The notes under the pieces were generated by a model. That model worked only from the letters and a program-made list of their open reading frames with translations. It did not search any database and was not told where the DNA came from. A DNA stretch of 23,799 nt from Minisyncoccota bacterium (lineage in GTDB: Bacteria; Patescibacteriota; Minisyncoccia; Phycocordibacterales; JAQTLZ01): the NCBI GenBank assembly GCA_028710915.1, contig JAQTTF010000009.1, positions 1 to 23,799 on the forward strand, written 5' to 3'. This document shows, in pieces, positions 1 to 6,683 of this stretch; positions within the stretch are counted from its first letter, which is position 1; every line of letters starts with the position of its first letter. Position numbers and translations under genes: made by a program.

Positions 1-660
1 AAAGGAGAACAAGCTGCATATGAATGCGGAGTGTTCAATCTTGACCCAAGAATCATTTCCATCCTCGGACGACTCTACGTCCGCACGAGCTACGGACAAA
101 ATGTGCTCCAACACTCAATTGGGATGGCGCATATCGGAGGAATGCTCGCTGAAGAGCTCGGTGCAAATGTGGCAATCGCAAAAGCAGGATGTCTCCTTCA
201 TGACATTGGGAAAGCAGTAGATCATGAAGTAACCGGTACTCACGTCGAAATCGGACGAAGGATCCTTCAGAAATTCGGTGCTGATCCGCTGATTGTGAAA
301 GCGATGGAAGCTCATCATGGTGAATATCCATACGAAACGATCGAATCAGTTATCGTCCAGACTGCCGACGCGATCTCTGGAGGACGACCTGGGGCACGAA
401 GAGACTCTGTAGAGAACTACTTGAAGCGTTTGGGCGACCTCGAAGCTATAGCGAACAGCTTTAAAGGCGTTGAAAAATCATACGCGCTCCAAGCAGGACG
501 AGAAATTCGAATATTTGTCACTCCAGCCGAAGTCACCGATGTAGAAGCCAAAACTATGGCTAGAGATATAGCGCTTAGAATAGAAAATGAGCTTCGATAT
601 CCAGGAGAGGTAAAGGTGAACGTCATTCGTGAGATGCGTTCAGTCGAATTTGCTCGCTAA
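1..660 (+). CDS. rny: Ribonuclease Y, C-terminal part (cut by window edge)
   Basis: RNase Y is a membrane-anchored endoribonuclease that starts bulk mRNA decay. The reading frame is open from base 1, so the 5' part (membrane anchor, coiled coil, KH domain) lies outside the window and about 219 residues are visible. The visible part is the HD domain: the stretch RTSYGQNVLQHS is typical of RNase Y, and the metal-binding HD pair sits in LLHDIGKA at about residues 67-68 of the fragment. The C-terminus (VKVNVIREMRSVEFAR) matches the usual RNase Y end. A GTG at position 31 could be mistaken for the start, but the upstream codons (AAYECG before VFNL) continue the family sequence. A strong hairpin follows the stop. 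Confidence 0.95.
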   Translation, partial: KGEQAAYECGVFNLDPRIISILGRLYVRTSYGQNVLQHSIGMAHIGGMLAEELGANVAIAKAGCLLHDIGKAVDHEVTGTHVEIGRRILQKFGADPLIVKAMEAHHGEYPYETIESVIVQTADAISGGRPGARRDSVENYLKRLGDLEAIANSFKGVEKSYALQAGREIRIFVTPAEVTDVEAKTMARDIALRIENELRYPGEVKVNVIREMRSVEFAR

Positions 661-679
661 AAAAGAGAAAAGTGAACAA

Positions 680-717
680 AAGAGCCGAGGATTCTGTGCA
701 CAGAATCCTCGGCTCTT
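680..717 (+). terminator. Perfect 19-bp palindromic hairpin after rny
   Basis: Bases 680-698 are the exact reverse complement of 699-717 (AAGAGCCGAGGATTCTGTG against its complement). A short T-rich stretch (TTTTCTTCTT) follows a few bases later. It lies 20 nt after the rny stop, so it is probably the rny terminator. The absence of any mismatch over 38 bp is unusual for a simple terminator. Confidence 0.75.
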
Positions 718-754
718 GCATTTTCTTCTTATTTATAGCCTGATTTTGTCGGCC

Positions 755-782
755 TTGCACTGAAAAAGCCTTGTAATATAAT
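755..782 (+). promoter_or_regulatory. Promoter of the HU gene
   Basis: TTGCAC (755-760), a 16-bp spacer and TATAAT (777-782) predict a start near 789 and a leader of about 75 nt. The leader holds a small hairpin near 802-823 (GGAGAAAT with TTTTCTCC, one mismatch). No Shine-Dalgarno is placed close to the ATG. Confidence 0.65.
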
Positions 783-863
783 GAGAAAGCACATTACACG
801 AAGGAGAAATCTCATTTTCTCCAATAAATAAGGTCGATTTACAAGATTTAAAACTTTAAATAT

Positions 864-1136
864 ATGAATAAAGCAGGAATAGTAGACGCAGTAAATGCAA
901 AGCTTGGTACCACAAAAGTACAGGCAGAACAGCTCGTAGACACAATGCTCGATTGCATTGTCAGCTCTCTCAAGAAGGGTGAAGAAGTTTCTATTGCAGG
1001 ACTTGGTATCTTTTCAGTAAAGCAGCGAGCAGCACGACAAGCTCGAAATCCTCGAACAGGCGAATCAATCCAGGTTGCAGCAATGAAAGTTCCGAAGTTT
1101 AGAGCAGCAAAGGCTTTGAAGGAAGCAGTAAAATAA
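864..1136 (+). CDS. hup: HU-family DNA-binding protein
   Basis: A small histone-like nucleoid protein that bends DNA as a dimer. It has 90 residues, the normal HU length. It starts MNKAGIVDAV, shows the family core GEEVSIAGLGIFSV (about 39-52) and the DNA-binding arm with RNPRTGE (61-67), and ends in a lysine-rich helix. Whether it is HU or IHF-like cannot be decided from sequence alone. It stands alone between two terminators with its own promoter, consistent with strong independent expression. No Shine-Dalgarno is visible before the ATG. Confidence 0.95.
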   Translation: MNKAGIVDAVNAKLGTTKVQAEQLVDTMLDCIVSSLKKGEEVSIAGLGIFSVKQRAARQARNPRTGESIQVAAMKVPKFRAAKALKEAVK

Positions 1137-1153
1137 GTTTAAACTTATTCTCA

Positions 1154-1189
1154 AAAACAAAAAACTACCCTAGGGTGGTTTTTTGTTTT
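1154..1189. terminator. Bidirectional terminator between HU and the convergent gene
   Basis: Arms 1154-1171 and 1172-1189 pair over 18 bp with one G-U, running from an A-rich to a T-rich side (core CTACCCT/AGGGTGG). It can serve the HU gene on plus and the coiled-coil gene on minus, whose stop codon it overlaps. Confidence 0.8.
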
Positions 1190-1703
1190 ATTTCTTCTCT
1201 TTTCCAAATCGCTCCTCTATATCCATAGCTTGATGTTGTAAATTCAAAATCTCTTCATCAAGTATGGAGATTTTTGTGCTCTGAACTTCAATTGCGCGCT
1301 CTCGTTCTTTGATGAGACCATCTATATGCGTCATTGCAGTCATGTTTGCTTGCTTAAGGCGCGTCAGTTCTGCACGTAATGCTTTTAGCTGGACTTCTCT
1401 TTCCTGAACATTTAGATCTGTCTTCAACAAATCTGTTGGGATTTCCCTTTCAATCCGAAGCAATTCTTTACTAAGAGTTCGGATGCGTTCTTCTTTTTTC
1501 TTTTCCTCATCAGTATCCTCCTGAATTTCCCTATACCAATTCTCAATAACATGGCCGAGTCTCGTAAATTCTTTAACCTCCTCTTTCCTCTGTTCCTCCT
1601 TCTCTCGGATGAGAATAAGCAAAAGACTAATGTCCTTCTCAAGTCCTTCTGCTTTATTTTGCGAGCCTTGTCTTTCTGGCGGAATTTCAGCGGGTGATTT
1701 CAT
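1188..1703 (-). CDS. Coiled-coil protein of unknown function
   Basis: A 171-residue, highly charged protein rich in E, K, R and L. Almost its whole length (about 18-165) has the heptad character of a coiled coil. No signal peptide, membrane segment or catalytic motif is visible. It starts MKSPAEIPPERQ. The likely start is leaderless: an extended -10 (TGCTAGGAT on minus, the hexamer at 1715-1710) ends 7 nt before the ATG. It lies downstream of and parallel to the TrmB-like gene at 1737-2492 with a 33-nt gap, but its own -10 suggests separate transcription. The function is not recognised; structural or tethering roles are possible but unsupported. Confidence 0.7.
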   Translation of the reverse strand: MKSPAEIPPERQGSQNKAEGLEKDISLLLILIREKEEQRKEEVKEFTRLGHVIENWYREIQEDTDEEKKKEERIRTLSKELLRIEREIPTDLLKTDLNVQEREVQLKALRAELTRLKQANMTAMTHIDGLIKERERAIEVQSTKISILDEEILNLQHQAMDIEERFGKEKK

Positions 1704-1736
1704 CTCGATATCCTAGCATATTTTATTACGGAGAAA

Positions 1737-2492
1737 CTATTTTTGAGCAATCTTGCTTGCACTCCACATAAATTTAAACCACACTCGAAAAGTGTCAGCT
1801 ACCGCTTTATTTACAATCACAGTACTGGTAGCATTTTCATCAATCTGTCCAATCTTCACACCAGACATCACGACTACTTCATTTCCAAAAATTGAAACGG
1901 TAGAGGTACTCGAAAATCCTTCCGGGAGAAATCGTCTCTCGCCTTGAACAAGAGAAAGAATTTCATGATTTATCTTCTCAATTTCGATATCAAACAGAAC
2001 TTTTATATCGATTTTCTTTTTTTCAACTTCTTTGAAAAATTCTTTGCGAAAATTCTCGAGCCGTTTATCAGCCCACGCTCCTTTTCCTCCGATAATGACA
2101 ACATCTTCGCCAATTCGTAAAATATCGCGCATATAATTTTTCCATCCTTCTACTCCTCGATAAATGTACACATCGTCTTCATGCGGTTTGCCATTATAGA
2201 GCTCTTCAAGATCAGGCATTACTTTTTGAAGTTCAGTTTCTTTTTCTTTGAGTACTTCCATAAGCTTTCTCGGGTCAACGGCTTTATAACGGTTCTCGTT
2301 TTTCTGAAGAATTTCAAAGACGAGGCCCTTTTCGATAAGTCGGTTCATCGAATCGTACACATTCCTACGATTTATATTCGACTTGGTCGCAATGAAACCA
2401 ATGGGAGATTCTCCCTCAATAAGCAAGGTCTCGTAGATCTTTGATTCGTTCTTAGAGAGATCAAGTTGAGAAAAGATATCTGTATAAGCCAT
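1737..2492 (-). CDS. TrmB-like winged-helix regulator (first of three)
   Basis: 251 residues. The N-terminal 70 or so form a winged helix of the TrmB/MarR kind: LDLSKNESKIYETLLIEGESP, then INRRNVYDSMNRLIEKGLV as the recognition helix. A coiled stretch follows (about 80-100) and then the TrmB-type C-terminal region starting near VYIYRGVEGWKNYMRDIL. TrmB proteins usually sense sugars or metabolites; the ligand here is unknown. It is divergent from the secreted-protein gene at 2637 across a palindromic site, so autoregulation and control of that neighbour are plausible. It belongs to the same family as the genes at 3558 and 10592 but is clearly diverged from both. Confidence 0.85.
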   Translation of the reverse strand: MAYTDIFSQLDLSKNESKIYETLLIEGESPIGFIATKSNINRRNVYDSMNRLIEKGLVFEILQKNENRYKAVDPRKLMEVLKEKETELQKVMPDLEELYNGKPHEDDVYIYRGVEGWKNYMRDILRIGEDVVIIGGKGAWADKRLENFRKEFFKEVEKKKIDIKVLFDIEIEKINHEILSLVQGERRFLPEGFSSTSTVSIFGNEVVVMSGVKIGQIDENATSTVIVNKAVADTFRVWFKFMWSASKIAQK

Positions 2493-2520
2493 ATAATAAA
2501 GGATTATTTATATATGGTGT

Positions 2521-2562
2521 AGTATAGCACCAATTGGTGTGCTATGCCACTCGTTATAGAAT
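2521..2562. promoter_or_regulatory. Divergent promoters with palindromic operator between TrmB-like gene and secreted-protein gene
   Basis: The perfect 12-bp palindrome CACCAATTGGTG (2528-2539) lies inside a longer imperfect dyad (ATAGCAC/GTGCTAT). On minus an extended -10, TGCTATACT (hexamer 2526-2521), overlaps its edge and points to the TrmB-like gene. On plus, TTGGTG (2534-2539), 17 bp and TAGAAT (2557-2562) point to the gene at 2637. A repressor bound here would cover both promoters. The promoter calls are by eye. Confidence 0.55.
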
Positions 2563-2636
2563 TGGTAGCCTTCCTGCAGGCAGTTTGTTGAAACATAACC
2601 GAGGTTAAAAACCTCAAAACAGGGGAGGGTAGGTCA

Positions 2637-3515
2637 ATGCATAAGGTTTTCTTGGGAATAATGATGTTTCCAGTCCTCATTTGGGGAGCTGAAACGCCTC
2701 AGATCACTCCGGCTCCGGATACGCTTCCGGATCTCGTCGAAGCGACGAAACCCGAGTCGAAAGAGACGAAGAAATCGGAAAATCGCCTCAGTTTCAATGT
2801 GTCGGCATCGCTTTTGTCCGAATACACAAATGTGGTCGGCATCACTTTGTGTAAAGTGCCGATCGCCACGACAGAATTGGGAGCGAGTTACAAAACCAAT
2901 TTTGGCGCGATCTACGCCGGGACTTGGGATTCATATAAAGTGAATATGAAGGGCCGGTACGGGCAGACTTCCGGCGACGAGATCGATGCGTGGATCGGGT
3001 GGTCGAACACCTGGAAAAATTGGGTTTCGACAGACCTCACCGCGTACGAATTTGATCTCGAGGGTCCGAAAGGAGGCGTGGGCAGGATCAACAATGATCT
3101 TTTCGCTGCCGATCTGAAAGTCGGCATCGTCGGTCTTAAAAGATCATGGTTCGTTCCGTACGTGAAAACACGATTCGCCGAACCCCTCGGAGACAAAGGA
3201 CCGGAGAAAGGCTGGTTTAGTTGGATTGGATTTTCTGGTTCGCAAAAAACCGGATTATATTTCCAGTCACGGCCGGTCTCCTTGAACTACGATGTGTCTT
3301 ACGGGCACTCGTGGGGACTCTTTGCAAGAGATCCTGGGCCAATCTTTGTGCAGTCTGTCGTCTCCCTTCCGGTTCCGGTGTGGAAACACATGTCTATCAC
3401 ACCGTGCCTCCGATACCTGAAACCCATCGGAGCACAGAGCGGAAGTTCGGATGACTTCGCGAACAAACAAAAACCGCGACTCATCTTCGGACTCAGTCTC
3501 AACTGGAAGTTTTAA
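2637..3515 (+). CDS. Secreted beta-barrel-like (porin-like) protein
   Basis: 292 residues. The N-terminus (MHKVFLGIMMFPVLIWGAET) looks like a signal peptide, followed by a Pro/Glu/Lys linker to about residue 45. The rest is a series of alternating, aromatic-rich strands separated by short turns, with a Gly/Trp/Tyr pattern like TorF/outer-membrane porin families (for example LSEYTNVVGITL, YAGTWDSYKV). It ends GLSLNWKF: hydrophobic residues at -1, -3, -5 and -7 with a terminal Phe, the beta-signal of outer-membrane barrels. It has a strong Shine-Dalgarno (AGGGGAGG, 2621-2628) and a GC-rich coding sequence; the 60 bases from 2941 are 60% GC. Both features differ from most neighbours and suggest acquisition. 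No specific family is assigned with certainty. Confidence 0.7.
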   Translation: MHKVFLGIMMFPVLIWGAETPQITPAPDTLPDLVEATKPESKETKKSENRLSFNVSASLLSEYTNVVGITLCKVPIATTELGASYKTNFGAIYAGTWDSYKVNMKGRYGQTSGDEIDAWIGWSNTWKNWVSTDLTAYEFDLEGPKGGVGRINNDLFAADLKVGIVGLKRSWFVPYVKTRFAEPLGDKGPEKGWFSWIGFSGSQKTGLYFQSRPVSLNYDVSYGHSWGLFARDPGPIFVQSVVSLPVPVWKHMSITPCLRYLKPIGAQSGSSDDFANKQKPRLIFGLSLNWKF

Positions 3516-3525
3516 CGTGATGCAC

Positions 3526-3556
3526 GCGCCGGAATCGAAAGATTCCGGCGCTTTTA
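3526..3556 (+). terminator. Terminator of the barrel-like gene
   Basis: An 11-bp perfect stem, GCGCCGGAATC (3526-3536) with GATTCCGGCGC (3541-3551), a GAAA loop and a following TTTTATTTATTT. Confidence 0.9.
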
Positions 3557-3557
3557 T

Positions 3558-4295
3558 TTATTTCGGAAGGAACGGCTTCGCGCTTCGCCATGCCATTTCA
3601 AACATTGTTTTCATTGTGGTTGCAATCGTCACATCTTCAATTCGTACTACGAAGAGATTAAATTCTTGAAGGCGAAAAAAACAGATAACATTATCAAAAA
3701 TGACATTGTCATTAAAAATTGGTCCGCTTGCCAAGCGCGAAACGTAGTACTCACCAGCTGTTATTGACCATCGCTTTGAGCTCGCTCGAGCATCCGGTGT
3801 ATCGGCAATAATTTCCCGCGTGAAAATTTTGTTATCCAGCGTCGCCTGATTTATTTTTCGGTAAGCATCAGGAAAAATTTTTTCTACCGATGAGAGATCG
3901 GACCAGAAAATAAGTTCTTTGGTCTTTTTAATTTCCTCATACATATGATTAAGCCCTTTCTCTCCCTCAAACACTATCACTCCAGGTCTTCCCTGTTCGG
4001 CCTGCTGAAGAAGCTCGAGCTCGTGAATTTGCTTTTTAAACGAGCTCACATTTTCTTCAAGTCGATTTTCTACCGCCTTCGGCGAGAGCGCCTGATAAAA
4101 TTCTTTCTTTCCTATCGTGATTTTATGAATAAAGCCAGTTTTCAACATTTCTTCAAGGTGCACATACACAGTCGGGCGCTTGAGCTCACACTTGGCGGCA
4201 ATATTCTTAACGCTTGAAGTACCGAGAGCCAAAGTTGCCATATAAACTCGCGCTGATTTTTCATTAAGTCCAAGAGTTTGGAGTGCTTGTATCAT
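3558..4295 (-). CDS. TrmB-like winged-helix regulator (second of three)
   Basis: 245 residues. Winged helix at about 1-70 (LGLNEKSARVYMATLALGTSS, then KRPTVYVHLEEMLKTGFI), a coiled linker to about 100, then the family effector region beginning GVIVFEGEKGLNHMYEEI. It is divergent from the solute-binding protein gene at 4496, with inverted repeats in between, so that gene is its most likely target along with itself. Its mRNA is probably leaderless: TTGACA, 17 bp and TACCAT end exactly 7 nt before the ATG. The effector is unknown. Confidence 0.85.
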   Translation of the reverse strand: MIQALQTLGLNEKSARVYMATLALGTSSVKNIAAKCELKRPTVYVHLEEMLKTGFIHKITIGKKEFYQALSPKAVENRLEENVSSFKKQIHELELLQQAEQGRPGVIVFEGEKGLNHMYEEIKKTKELIFWSDLSSVEKIFPDAYRKINQATLDNKIFTREIIADTPDARASSKRWSITAGEYYVSRLASGPIFNDNVIFDNVICFFRLQEFNLFVVRIEDVTIATTMKTMFEMAWRSAKPFLPK

Positions 4296-4301
4296 TCCCT
4301 A

Positions 4302-4330
4302 ATGGTAGAAAATTTGAGTATAAATGTCAA
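4302..4330 (-). promoter_or_regulatory. Leaderless promoter of second TrmB-like gene
   Basis: On minus, TTGACA (4330-4325), a 17-bp spacer and TACCAT (4307-4302). The predicted start coincides with the ATG at 4295. The -35 overlaps a small dyad (ATGTCA at 4324-4329 and TGACAT at 4337-4342) that could be an operator. Confidence 0.65.
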
Positions 4331-4378
4331 TTAAACTGACATATTTCCTTTTATATTTCTATATTTAGAGGCATATTC

Positions 4379-4487
4379 ATACTCAATATAATCAATTTTA
4401 TTGAGTATTTTTGACATATCTAGAATTCATTGTAAAGTTTGACCATACAAATTAAGTTTTGTATATAGCTATTTAAAAGCCTAACTT
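4379..4487 (+). promoter_or_regulatory. Inverted repeat and promoters of the solute-binding protein gene
   Basis: A perfect 10-bp inverted repeat, ATACTCAATA (4379-4388) and TATTGAGTAT (4399-4408), has centres 20 bp apart, the spacing of a dimeric regulator site. Two promoters are possible downstream: TTGACC (4439-4444), 17 bp, TATATA (4462-4467); or TTGTAT (4459-4464), 17 bp, TAACTT (4482-4487), which would make the mRNA nearly leaderless. Confidence 0.5.
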
Positions 4488-4495
4488 TACAGAAA

Positions 4496-5644
4496 ATGAA
4501 TAAGAAAATAATTATCGGACTCGTCCTTCTTTTGACCATAGGAGGAATAGGAATTGCCAAATACAATTCCTCAACTCGAAACGGTGCAGCCTTGGGACTG
4601 ACTTCGAACATAAAAGTTGGAGCAGCACTCGGACTTACCGGCGAATGTGCAAACTACGGAGAGGGAGAATTAAAATCGGCCGAGCTTGCCATCGCAGAAG
4701 CAAATAAAAATGGAGGAATTGCCGGCAGAAAACTTGAACTCATTACCGAAGATACACAATGTAGTGCCAAGGAATCAGTGAACGCCATGAGAAAGCTTAT
4801 TGACGTCGATAAAGTAGAAGCGATTGTCGGCCTCACATGGGGAGACAGTTTTCAGGCTGGATTTACCATAAACAATGCTGAAAAAATTGTTGCGGTTGCT
4901 CCTTCATCAGCTCTTGAAGCTCTTGTTTATAATCACGCTTCGACTGAATACGTCTTCTCAACTTGGTTTTCTGAAAAAGATGAAATTCAAGCTCTTCAAA
5001 AGAAAGCAGGAGAGATGAATATTAGAAAATTCGTGCTCTTTCACGATGAGGATGCCTTCGCAAGCATGATGGCCTCACTTTGGAAAACACAGGCAAGCGA
5101 AAATGGTTTGACGACTGTAAATGAATATAAAGTTCCTGTTGGCTACGATGATTACCGAACAATCATTCTGAAAATGAAAGCGGATAGCCCTGAAGGAATT
5201 GTTTTCTTCGCACAAACACAAGCTACCCGAGCTAAATTTATGAAAGAAGCAAAGGAACTCGGTCTCAATGCCCAGATCTTTCAGAGTGCTGACATTGAAA
5301 ATGAATCTCTTCTAAAAAACTACGCACAAGCTATGGAAGGAATTATCTACACGTTTCCAGAAGTCACAGGTGATAACAGCTCATTTCTAGAACGATTCAA
5401 GACTTACTACGGTACCGATTCGGTTGGAGCAAGTGACGCAAACGCTTATGACGCTACGAGAGTGGTTATATCTGCACTTACCGATCATTACCAAAACAGT
5501 ACGAGCATGAAAGATGCTGTAGCAAAAACAGATATTCCAGGCACAGCCTACAAACAAATAAAATTTGACGACTCTCACGAGGTAACTGGCTCAAATTACA
5601 TTATCAAGACAGTGCATGATGGAAAGTTTGTGGAGATGAAGTAA
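4496..5644 (+). CDS. Periplasmic-binding-protein-like (LivK/Peripla_BP_6 type) solute-binding protein
   Basis: 382 residues. One N-terminal hydrophobic segment (about 5-21, IIIGLVLLLTIGGIGI) would anchor or export it; no lipobox cysteine follows. The body is a type I solute-binding fold like branched-chain amino-acid binding proteins: IKVGAALGLTGECANYGEG, GGIAGRKLELITEDTQCSA, VEAIVGLTWGDS, then the second lobe and DANAYDATRVV. No ABC permease or ATPase lies nearby, so it may serve a distant transporter or act as a surface sensor. The segment GAALGLT occurs twice (30-36 and 42-48), an apparent short internal duplication at the mature N-terminus. It is divergent from a TrmB-like gene, its likely regulator. 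The ligand cannot be inferred. Confidence 0.85.
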   Translation: MNKKIIIGLVLLLTIGGIGIAKYNSSTRNGAALGLTSNIKVGAALGLTGECANYGEGELKSAELAIAEANKNGGIAGRKLELITEDTQCSAKESVNAMRKLIDVDKVEAIVGLTWGDSFQAGFTINNAEKIVAVAPSSALEALVYNHASTEYVFSTWFSEKDEIQALQKKAGEMNIRKFVLFHDEDAFASMMASLWKTQASENGLTTVNEYKVPVGYDDYRTIILKMKADSPEGIVFFAQTQATRAKFMKEAKELGLNAQIFQSADIENESLLKNYAQAMEGIIYTFPEVTGDNSSFLERFKTYYGTDSVGASDANAYDATRVVISALTDHYQNSTSMKDAVAKTDIPGTAYKQIKFDDSHEVTGSNYIIKTVHDGKFVEMK

Positions 5645-5652
5645 GGGAACAT

Positions 5653-5703
5653 GGGGATTTAAAATCCCCTTCCCATCAAGCCCGCGAATTGTTCGTGGGT
5701 TTG
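5653..5703 (+). terminator. Two hairpins after the solute-binding protein gene
   Basis: Hairpin one pairs GGGGATTT with AAATCCCC (5653-5669). Hairpin two (5678-5702) pairs AAGCCCGCGAA with TTCGTGGGTTT, allowing G-U, and ends in a short T run. Together they probably end transcription before the GC-richer gene at 5736. Confidence 0.65.
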
Positions 5704-5735
5704 TAGGAAGAAGTTTCTTGAAAAAGGAGAAAGTC

Positions 5736-6482
5736 ATGGCGAAGGAAAAAGAGTTGTACCCGAAGTCTGCAGAGATTCACAGAGAATTCTCGCACAATCC
5801 TTTCCTCATGTTGGCCTTTCTTACGGCTGACGAACACACAAAGCAACGCTTGGCGAAAGTTTATCCCAAGTGTTTCGGCAGTCAACCGACAGCAATTTCG
5901 ATCGCAATGCTCGAAGAGAGAGGAAGGGAATGGGCTGCGAGAAATGGAAGGGGATGTTCGAACCATGTCACCGAGGAAACTCTCAGAGCGGAAGGAGTGC
6001 CGTTTTTTGAGTACAGTTTGGACGACAACGATGCATACGGACCCGCGATCGATGTTAGAAAAGAGATTACCGGAGGAAGCATCTGGACAGGGGGAATTAT
6101 TGAATGGAAGGGCCAGAAATTCTGGGTCCCTTCCGAATGGGACGAAGGCTGCCTCCTCGTACCAATAGGAGCAGTAATTGACGATCGGAATGCTGAAAAA
6201 AGCACCGAGAAAATGGCACCCCACGTGAAGAGCGAAAAAGATCTTCCCCCGCCATATCCTCTCGTTGGAGAAAAAATTAGGGAAAAGTTGCATACCCTGA
6301 CTTTTCGCGAACGCGAGATCGTCAAGTTGAGATACGGGTTGGAAGGCAAGGTTCGCTCGGTGGACGAAGTCGCGCGAGAGATGAAAGTTAGAGAGGAGTG
6401 CATCCGCCAGATTGAAGAAAGAGCGCTTCGGAAACTTCCTCGTATAGTCCGGCAGGCGAAAGCGGAAGGATTATTTGATTAG
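5736..6482 (+). CDS. Protein with C-terminal sigma-70 region 4 helix-turn-helix and unknown N-terminal domain
   Basis: 248 residues from the ATG at 5736, chosen because AGGAG lies 6 nt upstream; an upstream TTG at 5718 is less likely. Residues about 182-236 match sigma-70 region 4: LHTLTFREREIVKLRYGLEGK, VDEVAREMKVREECIRQIEERALRKL. This module normally contacts the -35 element. Regions 2 and 3, needed for core binding and -10 melting, are absent, so it is not a complete sigma factor. The first 170 residues (with GREWAARNGRGCSNHVT and GGIIEWKGQKFWVPSEW) are not recognised. It has a strong Shine-Dalgarno and its own GC-rich terminator, like three other genes here. It may be a DNA-binding regulator; this is inference. 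Confidence 0.75.
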   Translation: MAKEKELYPKSAEIHREFSHNPFLMLAFLTADEHTKQRLAKVYPKCFGSQPTAISIAMLEERGREWAARNGRGCSNHVTEETLRAEGVPFFEYSLDDNDAYGPAIDVRKEITGGSIWTGGIIEWKGQKFWVPSEWDEGCLLVPIGAVIDDRNAEKSTEKMAPHVKSEKDLPPPYPLVGEKIREKLHTLTFREREIVKLRYGLEGKVRSVDEVAREMKVREECIRQIEERALRKLPRIVRQAKAEGLFD

Positions 6483-6489
6483 ACGTAGG

Positions 6490-6522
6490 CCGCGCGAGAG
6501 AATACTCGCGCGGTTTTTATTT
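6490..6522 (+). terminator. Terminator of the sigma region 4 gene
   Basis: A perfect 9-bp stem, CCGCGCGAG (6490-6498) with CTCGCGCGG (6505-6513), followed by TTTTTATTT. Confidence 0.9.
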
Positions 6523-6523
6523 G

Positions 6524-6594
6524 TGCGGGACGGGGGAATCGGACCCCCGCCAAGAGTTTGGAAAACTCCTATTCTACCATTAAACTAGTCCCGC
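6524..6594 (-). tRNA. tRNA-Gly (anticodon TCC)
   Basis: On minus, the acceptor GCGGGAC pairs with GTCCCGC. The anticodon loop TTTCCAA gives TCC in a stem GGAGT/ACTCT, and the T arm is CGGGG-TCCGATT-CCCCG. The 3' CCA is not encoded; the sequence after the acceptor reads ACAA. It starts only 90 nt before the protease ATG on the other strand. Confidence 0.95.
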
Positions 6595-6683
6595 AATATT
6601 TTTTTCAAACGAAACAGGATGAATATATCATAAAAATCCAGAAAGACAAAAGAAAGAAAAAATGTGCTATTGTAGTGAAAAAT

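Noticed and set aside
6558..6683. Upstream extension of the protease frame
   Set aside because: It begins inside tRNA-Gly(TCC). The ATG at 6684 precedes a clear signal peptide and follows a -10 element.
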